The notes under the pieces: generated by a model
Seen by the model: the letters and a program-made list of their open reading frames with translations, nothing else
Databases searched by the model: none
Told to the model about the DNA's origin: nothing
Shown: piece by piece, positions 25,001 to 38,903 of the stretch
How the letters are laid out: the number at the start of each line of letters is the position of its first letter
How positions within the stretch are numbered: position 1 is the stretch's first letter
Source: Agaricus subrufescens
Taxonomy: Eukaryota > Basidiomycota > Agaricomycetes > Agaricales > Agaricaceae
Direction of reading: 5' to 3'
Assembly: GCA_029945375.1 (NCBI GenBank)
Contig: CM057066.1
Location: 2,232,001 to 2,296,000 of the forward strand
DNA length: 64,000 bases
Translations under genes and position numbers: made by a program

Positions 25001-25662
25001 AACTAGATTCATTCGGGGCAATTTACAAGTCAGCCATGACAACTGTATTGCCTGGTGTCGAGTGGGGTGGCGCGAAGGTCTCGCAGCTCATTCGAAAGAG
25101 CGTAGGCCACCTCCTGTGGGCGTTTCTCGCTTCATTAGGTCCCGAGCTTATCAAAAGGCTTCTGAGTGAACTTGAAGATTTTGATTTCCGCTACATGCTT
25201 GTAACAGACGGGCCTACAGCGAATTTCTCTCGCTTCACAGAGTACTGGGTTAGTTCCGATTTTATTCTACAATCATGCCGGTGAACTTATTACCAACGTT
25301 GTAGAGCCCTCATACTAGCCTTCTGCACACCAAACCCCAAGACCAAGCAGAGCGAGTCTTACTAGACAGAGTTGTCAATCATGTGGGCCGGCACATGGAG
25401 CCTGTCACGTTTCCTATGGTTGAGATCGTCGTGAGTGGCTAACCTGGCACGCACTTTTCCTTACTGATTGTCTCGAAAGGATCCCGAACCACTATACCGA
25501 TATCTCTTCATTGGTCATGGCATCAGATCTTCCCTATTTTGGTTTGATGAGAAATGTTTTCTGAGCGGGCGATGTCGACTTAGCTGTAAGGTGCCAGCTA
25601 AGGACATGTATGCTGTTTCCGACTGTGTCATTCATCTCCCGGAGGAGTTTGTATTAGAATAA
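22071..25662 (+). CDS. DUF6699-NACHT fusion protein (NLR-like), about 1103 aa
   Basis: Exons 22071-22851, 22907-23572, 23641-24954, 25007-25248, 25305-25430 and 25480-25662 join in phase through to a stop. Residues 1-260 are Pro/Gly-rich. About 285-455 match DUF6699, with 'LSWNMLMPASLV', 'ATLPRINLLKIVSRHLPWHI' and 'GLKRMDFLCDLTAFGGLEVD'. Next come 'TNTTIHNTIISHEVA' and 'DSDVRSPPPRCHPGT', the usual lead-in to mushroom NACHT domains. The NACHT has a P-loop 'APVGAGKSA' (about 23800) and Walker B 'IIIDGLDEC' (about 24112). The C-terminus has no visible WD40, ankyrin or TPR repeats. Without splicing the 23573-23640 intron, exon 2 ends in TGA after 'VAGM'. The two halves could be separate genes, but the NACHT half has no good own start and the lead-in spans the junction. 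Likely an intracellular signal-receptor NTPase. Confidence 0.72.
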
Positions 25663-25886
25663 TTCGATCTCTTGTGACTATAATAGCGCTTCATTGTTTC
25701 GGCGCGTTGCCCGGTGACGGCATCTCGGATGCCTTCCTGGGTTGTAAACTGACGTCTCCGGAGAGGCAACGTTACGATGGTCGTTTTTTTTTGACTTAAT
25801 GGGTGGGACGGATAAAGGGATGTCGAGACAGTGATGGTTTTCAATGCTATAATTAATTTATAGCGCACCGCACTATATACATCCAA

Positions 25887-27026
25887 TCACAGCTTAGACT
25901 CGACCTTAAGCTGCTCAAACACAGGTTCCCGCCTCTCCTTCATTGAATGTGCACATTCCGCCATATCCTACCACCAGGCTCGGTAAGAAAAAAAAAACCT
26001 AACAAGCATGGAAAAGAACTCACCTTGGTTACAATCGCATGCGCATTCCATGTCTGCGTGTATTCCAAATTCTCCAATACCGAATGGTCCCTTGCATGAT
26101 TAATCAACTTCTTCGACGAACTCACCGCAACAGGACTCTTGCCCGCGATCTTTTTCGCCAGCTCCAAAGCAGCCTTGACCACTTCCTCACGAGAGCCGGG
26201 TATGATCCTCGAAACCAACCCAAGTTTCTCGGCTTCATGTACGGAAAAGGTGCGTCCCGTATACACTAATTCACGAAGAAGCGACTGGTTTCCCGTGATT
26301 TTAGGAAGATAAGCCAGCGAACCAATGTCTGCCGCCAAACCAATGTCAACTTCCTAAAATATTGAGCCTCACGTCAGAAAGAGCGACAGTTTGGCAGAGG
26401 AACATACCTTAATCGCAAATGCGCTATTTTCAGCCGCGTAGCGTATGTCACAGCTACTAATAATATCAACTCCCAAACCAATAACAGGCCCGTGAACAGC
26501 GGCAATAATAGGAAAAGGTGCTCTATCGGGTTTGGTTATTGCTTCTTGAAATCGTTTGATAGATTTAGACACAGAGAGGGATGTACGTGCGCCATCTCTC
26601 TCCGAACCGGAGGTCTCTTGGATGAGTTTGGACCCTTCGTTTACTATGATAGGGAGAAGGGATTATAGGCGTTTGAATGTAGGAGCTAAGCGATGCTGTG
26701 CTTACGATCGAGTCCCGCGGTGAAAATTTTGGGAAGGCCGGAGGCGAGAACCAAGGCGCGAACGTCATACCCATCTTCAATGAGGTTGTGAAACAGTTCA
26801 CCATAAGCTCTCCAGTATCTGAGACGAGCGGTCAGTATCACTGCACCCGCAAAGCGTTGTCTTATACGTACTCGCCATTAAAAGCATTCACAGGTTGCCT
26901 AAGGGGAGAGAGCTGTATGAGTCATTGGCCCAGTGGAAAGACGAGCGCAAACCTGGAAAGTTCGACTAGAAGTACATGAGGGTAAGGCTCGGACACCTTG
27001 AGCCAGCTAGAAGTATATCTCGACAT
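25887..27026 (-). CDS. Delta(3,5)-delta(2,4)-dienoyl-CoA isomerase, peroxisomal (ECH1-like)
   Basis: The start at 27026 gives 'MSRYTSSWLKVSEPYPHV', and spliced exons follow to TGA at 25887. Crotonase-fold motifs are 'PVNAFNGEYW', 'AAVHGPVIGLGVDIISSCDI' (oxyanion loop) and 'AFAIKEVDIGLAADIGSLA'. The acidic residues of that last block and of SSCDI match the catalytic Asp/Glu/Asp set of ECH1 enzymes. The last intron joins 'AIVTK' to a terminal exon ending 'FEQLKVESKL', a PTS1 signal, so it acts in peroxisomal beta-oxidation of unsaturated fatty acids with odd-numbered double bonds. Skipping that last splice would give a different tail without SKL. Confidence 0.87.
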
Positions 27027-27794
27027 AGATAGAAGGGACCGGGAAGCAGTGGCGGGCGTAGCTCATGATGGACTGATGGTGCGAATCTAGGGCTGCGGAA
27101 ACAGCCCCACGTTTTTTCCCAAGAGGTTTTCACCGGCAAGATACCCGGTTTTTTACTCAGTGTGTCTCCATACCTGACCTTATCAAGACAGCTCGCCATA
27201 CCAGCTGTAGAGGATCTGACGATGCCGCATGCTGGGCTACCAGAGATACGAGGAGCCTCCCGCCGCGGGCTTCTTGGCCCCACATATTTATTCTATACTT
27301 GTGTGCTATGCTGTTGCGCACGTAAAATCCATGTTTCATCTAACCAACCACATTGTCTGCGTTCTAGTGCCTTATCAGACGAACAGTTGTCAAGTAATAC
27401 AACACCCGTCAATCAAAAGCCGATTACGTTGTCTGTCACGCTCCGCAAGTGAGTCAAGCCCGTCGCTTAGTTTGGGCCGACTTCCTGCTTTCCCCCCTCT
27501 CGATCTTCACTCTGAAGAGCTACATATACCCCTAGATGACGTACTGTCTTTTATCATCGGATTCCAGGCCTATGGAACAGATTTCCGAAGGCGACGATGA
27601 TGTTTTTATTGGTTACAGCTAAAAATAGGCTTCGTGTCGTGGTAATTTACTGGTTAGAGTTCGAACGCAACTAGCATATCACACAAATATCACATGTCGC
27701 TACCATAATCACATGTATTTGTGATCTGCATAATTCCATACAAGGTCAAGTATACAGGGTTACATGATACAAAAAGAAAAGCAAAGACTTTGAA
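27027..27794. other. Intergenic upstream of the isomerase, nothing recognised
   Basis: It includes the isomerase promoter and the 3' flank of the aldehyde dehydrogenase. A 123-codon plus-strand ORF at 27229-27600 has no known motif and no coding signature. Confidence 0.5.
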
Positions 27795-29816
<2,022 letters not shown>

Positions 29817-31027
29817 TGTGGCTGAAGCTATGCTGGAAAATTCCCGAATGACAATCGCCCCTTTTATATACTAGGTCGGTAAAGGCCAGTCACCTGGTGC
29901 ATGGACATTACCAATTTACCATAAACGTTAGCCAATTCACGGATCTATGCTCCAAGCACTTAATGGTTTTATTACTAACTATTTATTATCATGCTGCAGT
30001 CTTCTCCCTACATCTCCACATTCTCTTCGGTTCCTTCTTATCTATGAGTTCGATCGGCTGCAACCAATTGGTCTCTGTTGATGGGGGATAGGAATCAAGA
30101 AGCTCTGATAGCACTTGGGTATATAAAAGAGCATTTGGAACTAATTGAAATAACCAAACAACCGCCAAGACCGCACGTAGCACGGTCCAAGAGCGGATAT
30201 GACCCAGGGGTATGTCCTCATCATCATCCCCACGGCAATTCCAATTCGCTAGGAAGCTCCCCACGGCTCATTGTCATTTGGGAACAGAACGTCGATGTTC
30301 CAGCGTTCTCCATTCATCGGAGGATCAGGTGGGCAGGTAATTACTCTAACGTACCTGATTGGGTTCAGAAGTCCCAGATCTGGGTCTCGATCTGATGATC
30401 AGAAACCAATACAGGCGCATTCATGTGACCGATACCCTCTTTTCAATTACCATATGATCATTGATGGTGTCACGCGAAAACCTTTTTCCTCCTTTCTTTA
30501 TTAGCTGGCCTTCTGGCGCTTACGATCGCTACGAATTTTATGCCAAGTACTACTGCAATGAAGACCTCGGCATCGAGAGGACGCGTTATTGCTATAGGCC
30601 CACGTTCTGACAATTCCATAGCGCCATTTTATCGAAAGTTTTCCTCCGGTTGAACAAATAAAGGTCGGCGGAGCTCACCCCACTACATACCTTTCTTCTC
30701 CGGTGTCAAACTTCGTTCGATACCCGCCCGACTTCTCTCAAAAATCTCTCTCGCCACAGCCTTCAATTACTCACAAATTCAAACGTCAAAGTCGAAGCCA
30801 ACTAGAAGTCAACGTACCGCTATTGTAAAGCTTGCAGGTGATATACAATGGTTGATTAATACCGATTCCTTAGGGCCAATTTGTTCAGCGGAAGCCAAGA
30901 GGAAGTCTCGGATGGACCTTTTCTCTTGCCTAGTTAACTGAATGCCTTTATCCCCAGATCCCCGTGGGCGTCTCGTACAGGATGAGATATATACGCTGAT
31001 TGCTGAATCTATGGCATGGACGACAAA
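29817..31027. other. Intergenic, nothing firmly recognised
   Basis: It holds the aldehyde dehydrogenase promoter. Pyrimidine-rich sequence at 30690-30780 could be a leader of an unannotated plus-strand transcript, but no exon chain could be built there. ORFs at 29989-30264 (-) and 30078-30395 (+) overlap and show no known motif. Confidence 0.45.
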
Positions 31028-32181
31028 TTATTGTGGTACGACCGAATCCAGTTGTGCTATTGCGTCAACTTTCCTTGAAGAAGAAACCTTGTTCTCCAGA
31101 TCAAGCTGGTCATCTTGGGTCAGGAGCGAAAAATGAGGGGACGGTGTCGACCGGATGTGAGAGAAATCCTGGACCGAGTACGCAGAAGAAATCTGTTAAA
31201 GGAGTATCAGTACTAAGTCCAACATAGTTATGTTGACAAGGACTCGACCTGTTCATGGTGAAGGAGGGTAGTTGGATACTGGCCGAAACGAATAGAATTA
31301 CAGTCTTCTATGACAGGATTGGACGATATTGATAAAAGGACATCAATGTTTCTGGATGTATGCATACGAAACTGTCACCGGCCAAAGTCTGTTGATCGAT
31401 CATCAGGACGAGAGACGATTCAGCTCACCTGGTGGCACCCTAGGACAATGGTACAGTTAGATATGTCATGAAGCAAAGCGCTTCCATCGACCATGGGTAA
31501 GATGAGAAGGCAGTTTGAAAGATTTCGGATATGTAGGGCGGAGATGGAAAGCGGATCTTTGGTACCTAGCTCTGAATCATTGGCAAGAAGATCGACGATA
31601 CAGTGGTCCAGATCAAATATGGACAGGTCCGTTTGTGACGAGTGTTCTGGGAGAGATGATCTCGTGAGAAGACCGCGAGAATGAGAGTTGAGGATCAGAT
31701 GTGTTGACGAGTGCTGATCCTTGGGTTCTATATTCTTCGACGGCTCCTTTATGACTGTCGTGGATACTGGAGATGATTCAACTGTCTTTCGCTTGAAAGA
31801 AAATTTCGGTTTCGAAGCGGACGATACTCGTAGAGTATCAACAGATTTTTCTAGTGCTTTTACTTGCTAAGTGCAAGTAAATCATCCGGAACGGATAAGG
31901 ACACGCAAATACATACAAGCTCATATTGCTTCTGATCGTAGCTCGGCAAAGAACCAGCGGCATCAGCGAGGTCCTTAGATAATTTTGCGAGAGCGACGGA
32001 AAGCTCGTTTATGTCGTCTGGCGAAGGTGGTCCAACCCTGGCTTTTGCGATGCGAGATTCCAGAACTGAAATTGATCATTCAGCGGAAAGACATTTGTCT
32101 AAAGTAGAATAGCAGACCCGACCGCGCTTCCTGGAACTGCGAGCTGAATGTCTGCGAAAACGTCCACGCCGCTTCCACCAT
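31028..32181 (-). CDS. Tubulin-binding cofactor C (TBCC domain), about 310 aa
   Basis: Spliced exons run from ATG at 32181 ('MVEAAWTFSQTFSSQFQEAR') to TAA at 31028. An N-terminal helical part ('LESRIAKARVGPPSPDDINE', 'KLSKDLADAAG') resembles the spectrin-like domain. The TBCC beta-helix follows: 'LHIRNLSNCLLILPMVDGSA', 'DISNCTIVLGCHQFRMH' and 'SSNPVIEDCNSIRFGQYP'. The Gln-x-Arg (QFR) at the exon junction is where the family places the arginine finger that stimulates tubulin GTPase. The role is in alpha/beta-tubulin heterodimer assembly with the other cofactors. The start could lie further upstream if another small exon exists. Confidence 0.82.
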
Positions 32182-32336
32182 GAGTGGGTGGGTACTCGAG
32201 AAGAGGATCTTACGTAAGTAGTTGTTTTGCACGGAGGAACCAAACAAAGGCCCATAAGCATCATTGCACCTTCACAGTCATCGCCTCCATCTCCATCTCT
32301 CCTCCTGCGCCGACCACTTAGATAAACCAGTAAACT
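32182..32336. promoter_or_regulatory. Compact bidirectional promoter between TBCC and RBX1
   Basis: Only about 155 bp separate the two divergent starts. The sequence is rich in CTCC/CATCT pyrimidine tracts and has no TATA box. Confidence 0.55.
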
Positions 32337-32964
<628 letters not shown>

Positions 32965-33406
32965 GTTACCCAGACTTGTATACTAGGCACTATTTTTGAC
33001 GAGAGTTTGTAACATCTGCGAATGATTAGATTCACGCGTTTGGACAAATCGATCGCTTTGTATGAAGAACGTATACCCCCTCCGATGCACTCGGACCAGT
33101 GAATGTTCATTTCTAAGTTGATTTACACTACCAAAACCGATCACTTGCCCTCTGAAGCAATTTTGAGATTTCAATATTCCAATTACGGAGGTAGTGTATC
33201 ATTATCGTTGCGACTCAAGATGCCTACACAACTGTCCAAAATGCGAAGGCTATTTTCTGGAGTTGAAGATTGATCATATTAATGTGTGGAGGGCTAATTT
33301 ACTATCACATTAATCGTCAAGTAAACCAATCAAATTGAGACAACCATTCGCTGAAAGACTGCGTATCGCGCATTTATGTCCATGACTTTCACAATTTCAA
33401 TGACTT

Positions 33407-34160
33407 TCAGCTCAAGTGACCAAGAAGCTCTCTAAGCACTCCATTCTTGTCTATAGGATTTGCGTACCAGAATTTGAGTTCCTCCATTGATTGAGGTGGC
33501 TGTTAACAAAATATCAATATAGTATGACCGGTCACTTAGATGAAATCGTTGGAATGGTGGAACGTGGAGATGTCCGGACTCGTGGTTCAATCTGGAACTA
33601 CGTAGTACACGGGTCGTTCCAGCAGGTTCATCAAGCTCAACGGTGCATGTGAGAATACTGGTGGCAGAAGTTACAGGGAATGAATGGTCAGCACATCTGA
33701 ATTCCATCAAGTTCGGGCATTTAGTCGACAGATAGATCGAGCTGTCAGTAGGAATCTAGTGTGTACCAAAGTAGGTACATAATGACATCGAAGGCCTCGA
33801 TTGATGCCTTTGAATCTTGGGCGTGCGAGACTCTTTCAGTGAAGGTTGGCAGCTCTCGCGGTCCTCGGTGTATATTAGGCGTTGATCGTTTTGGGCGAGA
33901 GTACTTACTTAATTGCGTTTGTAGGCCTTGACAGACCAACACCAGGGATCTGAGGGCTCTCTTGAACATAGGGTGGTAGGATTGTATTGCAAGAGATGGT
34001 ACCTAGATTAGTCAAGACAGAACATAATGTCTTACTTTCTCTCTCGGGGGCAAGTAGTAAAAATTTGAATCTACCTACAAGTGCCCAATATCCGGGATGT
34101 CCAGGGGTGCGGATGCGCGCTGAAGGATGAGTAGGACAATATCACTCTGGGACTTGAAGA
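33407..34160 (-). CDS. Possible F-box/LRR-like protein, exons only partly resolved
   Basis: Open minus-strand segments read in order: 'QSDIVLLILQRASAPLDIPD', 'KRALRSLVLVCQGLQTQL', 'AQDSKASIEAFDVIMYLLW', 'YLSTKCPNLMEFRCADHSF', 'PPFQRFHLSDRSYYIDIL', and a last exon 'SMEELKFWYANPIDKNGVLR' with TGA at 33407. The 'CPNLMEFRC' piece looks like a leucine-rich repeat of fungal F-box proteins. The joins between exons are not all in phase in my hands, and the start was not found. The gene may be decayed. Low certainty. Confidence 0.3.
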
Positions 34161-35985
34161 ATGTGCCAGTGTCAGAGAATGTCAAGCACTAGCCATTCAG
34201 AGTTATCGCCCGCAGAAAAGGAATCAGAAATCCCATTGCCGGCCAAGTCGCCCGTGTGAGCCTACAATCACAGAATTATTGTTGATGTTGGTCTGTACAA
34301 ACCAGTGTTGTAGAAGGAGCAACACGTGACTCAGGCAGCTAGCTGCCTTAGCAGCAACTCCTGGTACCTCGACTCTTCCGAGGAGTCGGTGTGTGATGCA
34401 TGCATTGGATATTTCATTGTTGTCCAACAATCCACGCAGTAGCGAAACTGAACTATGATAATTTGTGTCTGCGAACCCAGGCCTTGCACCAAAACGTCGA
34501 GCTATAAATTGTACAAAAGGGTCCTGGCACCCGCATTGGTCCCGACGGGATAACGTAGAGGACAGCTCCAGACATGGATTGTTTGAACCTTCTGACAGCA
34601 GATACCCGGAAAGATCCAAGAAAGGAAATCTGATCATTATCATAGAGTCGGCCACGGACAAGCAAGTAGACCCCAATTTCATGGGACTGACCAGCGCTTC
34701 TCTTGTTGAGTTAGAAACAGACAGATCATCTTTTGGTAAAGTTCGTTCTTATAAGCTGTCACAACGTCAGATCCGGAGGAATAATCCCGCAGTGAGCACG
34801 GAGACAGTGGACAGTCAGGCATCCCTGAGCTCTGTAATGACATAGAAGCGAATGATGTAACATTTAATCAACAGGGAGAGTGTTAGAAGACATAACGCGT
34901 AGGGTGACGCGTGAATTCAAGTGTGAAGCCGAATCCGATTCGATTCACGCGAACGTTGCACCTATCTGAATGAGATATACATGAAACATGAATCCGCGCT
35001 TTTTGTACCACTATTTCTTACTATTGAACTTCATTAATACTAGTGTACCTCGCTGAAAGCGTTCTGATAAGCGGCCCGACGGGGGAGCGTGGGCCTTAGC
35101 GCTCTTAGAGAGGTATTCATTCATTCTCGTCGGGCGCAACTCGGCGGTAAAACTGTCTGCCGTGTTCGACAGGGGGTCCTTACATTGTGATACGACGTCG
35201 CCGGGCCATTTCATGCGCGGTAATTGGACTGAGGAACACGTTCGTTGAGACTGATCTCGAGAGCTTGAGAATAAAAATACAAAGGTACATCCCCAATGTG
35301 TCGGACTGCCCTTCATCTGAGGACAAGATCATTCAAGGCACAAACCTTGCCTTGATCGTTCGAGCCGGGGCTTTTCGGATGTGATGGCGTGCGCAGTGCG
35401 CATGCAGTGCTGCCGTCGGACCACGGTGGCCTGTGGCACGTGCTGCCACAAGATTAGCCTCATTTTCTCAAAAACTATAGTTGCTCTTGCGCTCTGGAAT
35501 CCACTAGTTCATCCTTCTCTACTCGGTTCCTGGCTTGTGAGCCGACTGTTGCCCATGTCATTGTAGCCTCGAGTAGTCAAACCATCCTGTGTCATAAATG
35601 GTTCTAACGCCCTCATCCTGTTCAGCCTGGCCCTAGTGCCTGAATCCGCTGTCCCCGCTCTCAAACCAGCCAATTCTTGTAATACGGGCAGCTTTCTTAC
35701 AGCTAAATGGACGCGTTTAACCAGAAGCACGGTCACGGTTGTCTTCTTTTGCCGGTTGATTGACATTCTCATTGAGGCATAAGAGGTACGCAGTTGGTAA
35801 AGGCCTTTGATAATCTATCAACGTAGGACCCGTACCTGACTGTCAACAGCTAGATTAATGGAAGCAAGGAACGCGCGCCCAAACAGTCACAATGTTGGGA
35901 AATCTAGACCTGGTTTCCGAGGACAATGGGCCTGCAGGAAGTATAAAAGCAGATTTACACTGTCAGATGATTATTCAGAGTCGTC
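34161..35985. other. Region with overlapping open frames, no gene assigned
   Basis: A 126-codon plus frame (34465-34845) and a 152-codon minus frame (34224-34682) overlap; neither has a motif I know. The minus frame could be an upstream exon of the F-box-like gene. The rest is the promoter of the secreted protein gene. Confidence 0.4.
35942..35949 (+). promoter_or_regulatory. TATA box of the secreted protein gene
   Basis: The element tataaaag lies 44 bp before the ATG at 35986, typical of strongly regulated fungal genes. Confidence 0.55.
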
Positions 35986-37708
35986 ATGAGAAACCTCGCC
36001 CCCTTATTCTCTCTCGTCGCCCTTTCGGCATTTATTTCTGGTATGTTATTATATTGTATGACTCGGATGCCGGCCAACCGTGCTCATGTTCTTCAGTTGC
36101 GGTAGGCAGTCCTGCTAACGCAACGATTGTTGCGCCAAACAACCTTTTGAACCCACCCCCGCCGGCCAACAATACTTTGAACACCGAAGGCACGGAGACG
36201 GACATTGATACTATCGTCTCAACTGCCCACATTGTTGACCAGAAGTCGGGTGCCGCAGATGATGCTCCTCCTGACCAGCCTCCCCCTCCGACCACGGTCA
36301 CTGCCGTTGATGGCCAACTTATGAACGAGACCATACCAACCAACGCCACAAGGCGCTCCCTCTATCGACGTCTTCTTGACGGATACGAAGTTGTGTTCGA
36401 AGGGACTGGAATGGGATCATCTGATCGAGATGCTTCCATACAAGGAACCGCATATCTGACGTATACGCTCGTTCCTAATAATACTTATAACGTCGATGAT
36501 TGCCTTCGCTTTTGTGATTCCGTCAAGGGCTGTGGTAAGCCGACTATATCAATAGCTCTTCGATTTGCGGATCTGATCCTTCTTTTTGTCAGTCTTCGCG
36601 AATCTGTACTATGAGTATAATAACCCGGGTCTTGACTGGGTTTTTAGCCAAGGGTCCAACCTCAAATGTGCGGTTTACGGTGACGTTCATACTGCCGTGG
36701 AGAAGACGAATTTCGGAAATCAACAATTGGAGCCTGCACCTGCACCCTTGGTCTACATCCAGAACAGTAGCGGTTATTCTTCGAAATCCCTTGTTGACCC
36801 TGCGACACCTGAAGGCTATGACCTGGTCTTTGGCCCAGTAGATGGTGCTAACAATGCTCCTGGGGTATGTTCCTATCACTCTCCCATCAGCACTGCGACA
36901 CCCTGGACTCAACTTGTCTCTATAGTATATGGGTTTCGCTTTCATTGATCAGTATGACGTGGATGCTTGCGCTCAATTGTGTAACACTCGTGGTCCTGAT
37001 GGAAATGGTGGCGCTTGCCAATACTTTAACATTTGGCGTGCATTGGTTGACGGCGTCCCAACAACTTACACTTGCAGCTTCGTAGGTCATTTAGTATTTA
37101 CCTCCCTAACTCATTCCAATTCACCGCTGCTTCTTTAGTATTACCTCGTTGCCGATCAATCCTCAGCCAACAACTTTGGTCAAGGTAATCTCAAGGTCAC
37201 ATACTCCCGTGGCTACCAACGAAAGTCTTTGGTCAAGGATGGAGGTTTCGAATCCTATCATGCCTGCGCTGCAGACGACATCTGTTGGACCCAATCTACG
37301 GAATTCTGGACTGCGACAAGTCCTCCCGGGGGTGATTTCGATGCCGAAATCATCCATCACAATTCCTTCGCGCATTCCGGGAATTCTGCCGGACTTTTAG
37401 GGTCAGGGTTTGGGACTGACAGTTTGTCTGGAACTCTCCAGCCTTCGTCGAAGCTCGACACAGTCCCTGGGAGGACGTATTTGATTACGTTCTTCCATTC
37501 GAGCGCGTTCGATTCTCCATCTGAGATGAGTGTCTTCGTGGATGTTATGTGGAACGGAGAGATCGTTCAGACGATTACGCCGGGTATTAGTGATTGGAAG
37601 TACTTCGAGTTCAAGGTGGTGGCAAAGGGTAATGATGAGCTTGCGTTCCATGGTGGGAGAGCTCCCGCTTGGTCGTTTATTGATGACGTATTTGTGTTCC
37701 TTGCTTGA
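35986..37708 (+). CDS. Secreted fruit-body-type protein with PAN/Apple-like region, 496 aa
   Basis: Exons 35986-36040, 36097-36534, 36593-36864, 36926-37081 and 37139-37708. The start 'MRNLAPLFSLVALSAFISVA' is a signal peptide. Residues 30-130 are Asn/Pro/Thr-rich with N-glycosylation sites. Two cysteine-bearing strings, 'NVDDCLRFCDSVKGCVFAN' and 'DVDACAQLCNTRGPDGNGG' with 'CQYFNIW', have the CxxxC...C layout of PAN/Apple modules. The C-terminal 160 residues, starting 'LVKDGGFESY', look like a CBM4_9/galactose-binding beta-sandwich. I recall related mushroom proteins annotated as fruit-body specific. The likely site is the cell wall or extracellular matrix; ligand unknown. Confidence 0.78.
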
Positions 37709-38903
37709 GTCACGGTAACAGCACGAAAGAGAGATGACTGATATCTTTATGCTTGTAGTCGGACGATTTTTGTATCCACATCCCATAGTATAGGACGGTG
37801 ACGGCTTCACGAAATAGATATTTTTGTTCACAGCTTTTCGAGAACCAAAGATTGATCGCTTGGTTAGCGGACATACTCTAACCCCTCAGAGCTCATCTTT
37901 ATCCCAAAGTAAACCCCTGGCACAAAGAAATTGTATGTAAGTGTCGGACATCATTCGTCCGAACAAGTTGTCGAGCTAAAAACGTGAGAGAGTTATGCAG
38001 AGTACGGCAATGGTTGGGGCAGCCGAGTTTAGTTGAATAGAGTAACCCGTAGCCATGAGGGCAAATGAAGGGAAAGCCAACAACATCTCAATTTTAAATC
38101 AGGGCTCCTTGTAGGTTAGACTTGCAGAGTTCGGATGTGTTGCAAACGCTTGCATCTCGACAATTTCGGACTATGGCCGACGTGCCACACGTTGGTCCTC
38201 CAACGGTCCACAAGCAATCAGGCCAAGTAACCACACTGACACCTGAAACTAACAACCCTTATCCAGATACGCCATTCCGAAGTGGAACGATCAAACAACT
38301 TGAGGGAGTGAGATTTGCAACGGGATATTAGGGGCCAGACTAGTTCTTGATTGATGACAAAACACTTAGTTTTTCTTTCCAGAAGCGGCTTGATCCTTGA
38401 TAGGAAATTTTAGATAGCCGGTCGTGTCCGTCGGACACGAGATGTATAGGGTCGTCATCCCTGATAATCTTGGCAGTCAAAGAGTCGCATGGAGAGCCAG
38501 TGGAGAGCTGAGAGTAGCAATTGGAAACGTCAGGGAAAAAAGTCAAAACGCACAAACGATATGGCCAACAATGTATATACCTGGCAGCTGGACAGCCCCT
38601 AAGCTTAGCTTGTGGGTCTATGAACGCGCAGTGAGTAGCACCAATTCTTAACTTCCTACCAATCACCGAAATTCGTATTATTGCCCGAATAAAATGCTAT
38701 ATAATGAATGTGCTTTGGGAAAACTCGTTCTATTCATCGTCATAAATTATGATGATGACGAAAGAGAGGCAGTGCTCAAAATCGTCTGTCATCGGGAAAG
38801 ATCATCGTCTGACTGCTTCATGTCCTTCATGTCCAAAACGCTGTCAAGCATACCCGACCTCATTCGGGCATTATGGGCCTGATTAAGTCTGTAAGCCACT
38901 ATT
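37709..38903. other. Intergenic between convergent genes, nothing recognised
   Basis: Open frames at 38122-38331 (+) and 38340-38666 (-) show no known motif. The spacing holds the 3' ends of the secreted protein and membrane protein genes. Confidence 0.5.

Noticed and set aside
27229..27600. A 123-codon plus-strand ORF upstream of the isomerase
   Set aside because: No motif, no splice-supported extension, and it lies in a promoter region.
34465..34845. A 126-codon plus-strand ORF considered as a gene
   Set aside because: It overlaps an equally open minus-strand frame and has no recognisable domain; strand could not be decided.
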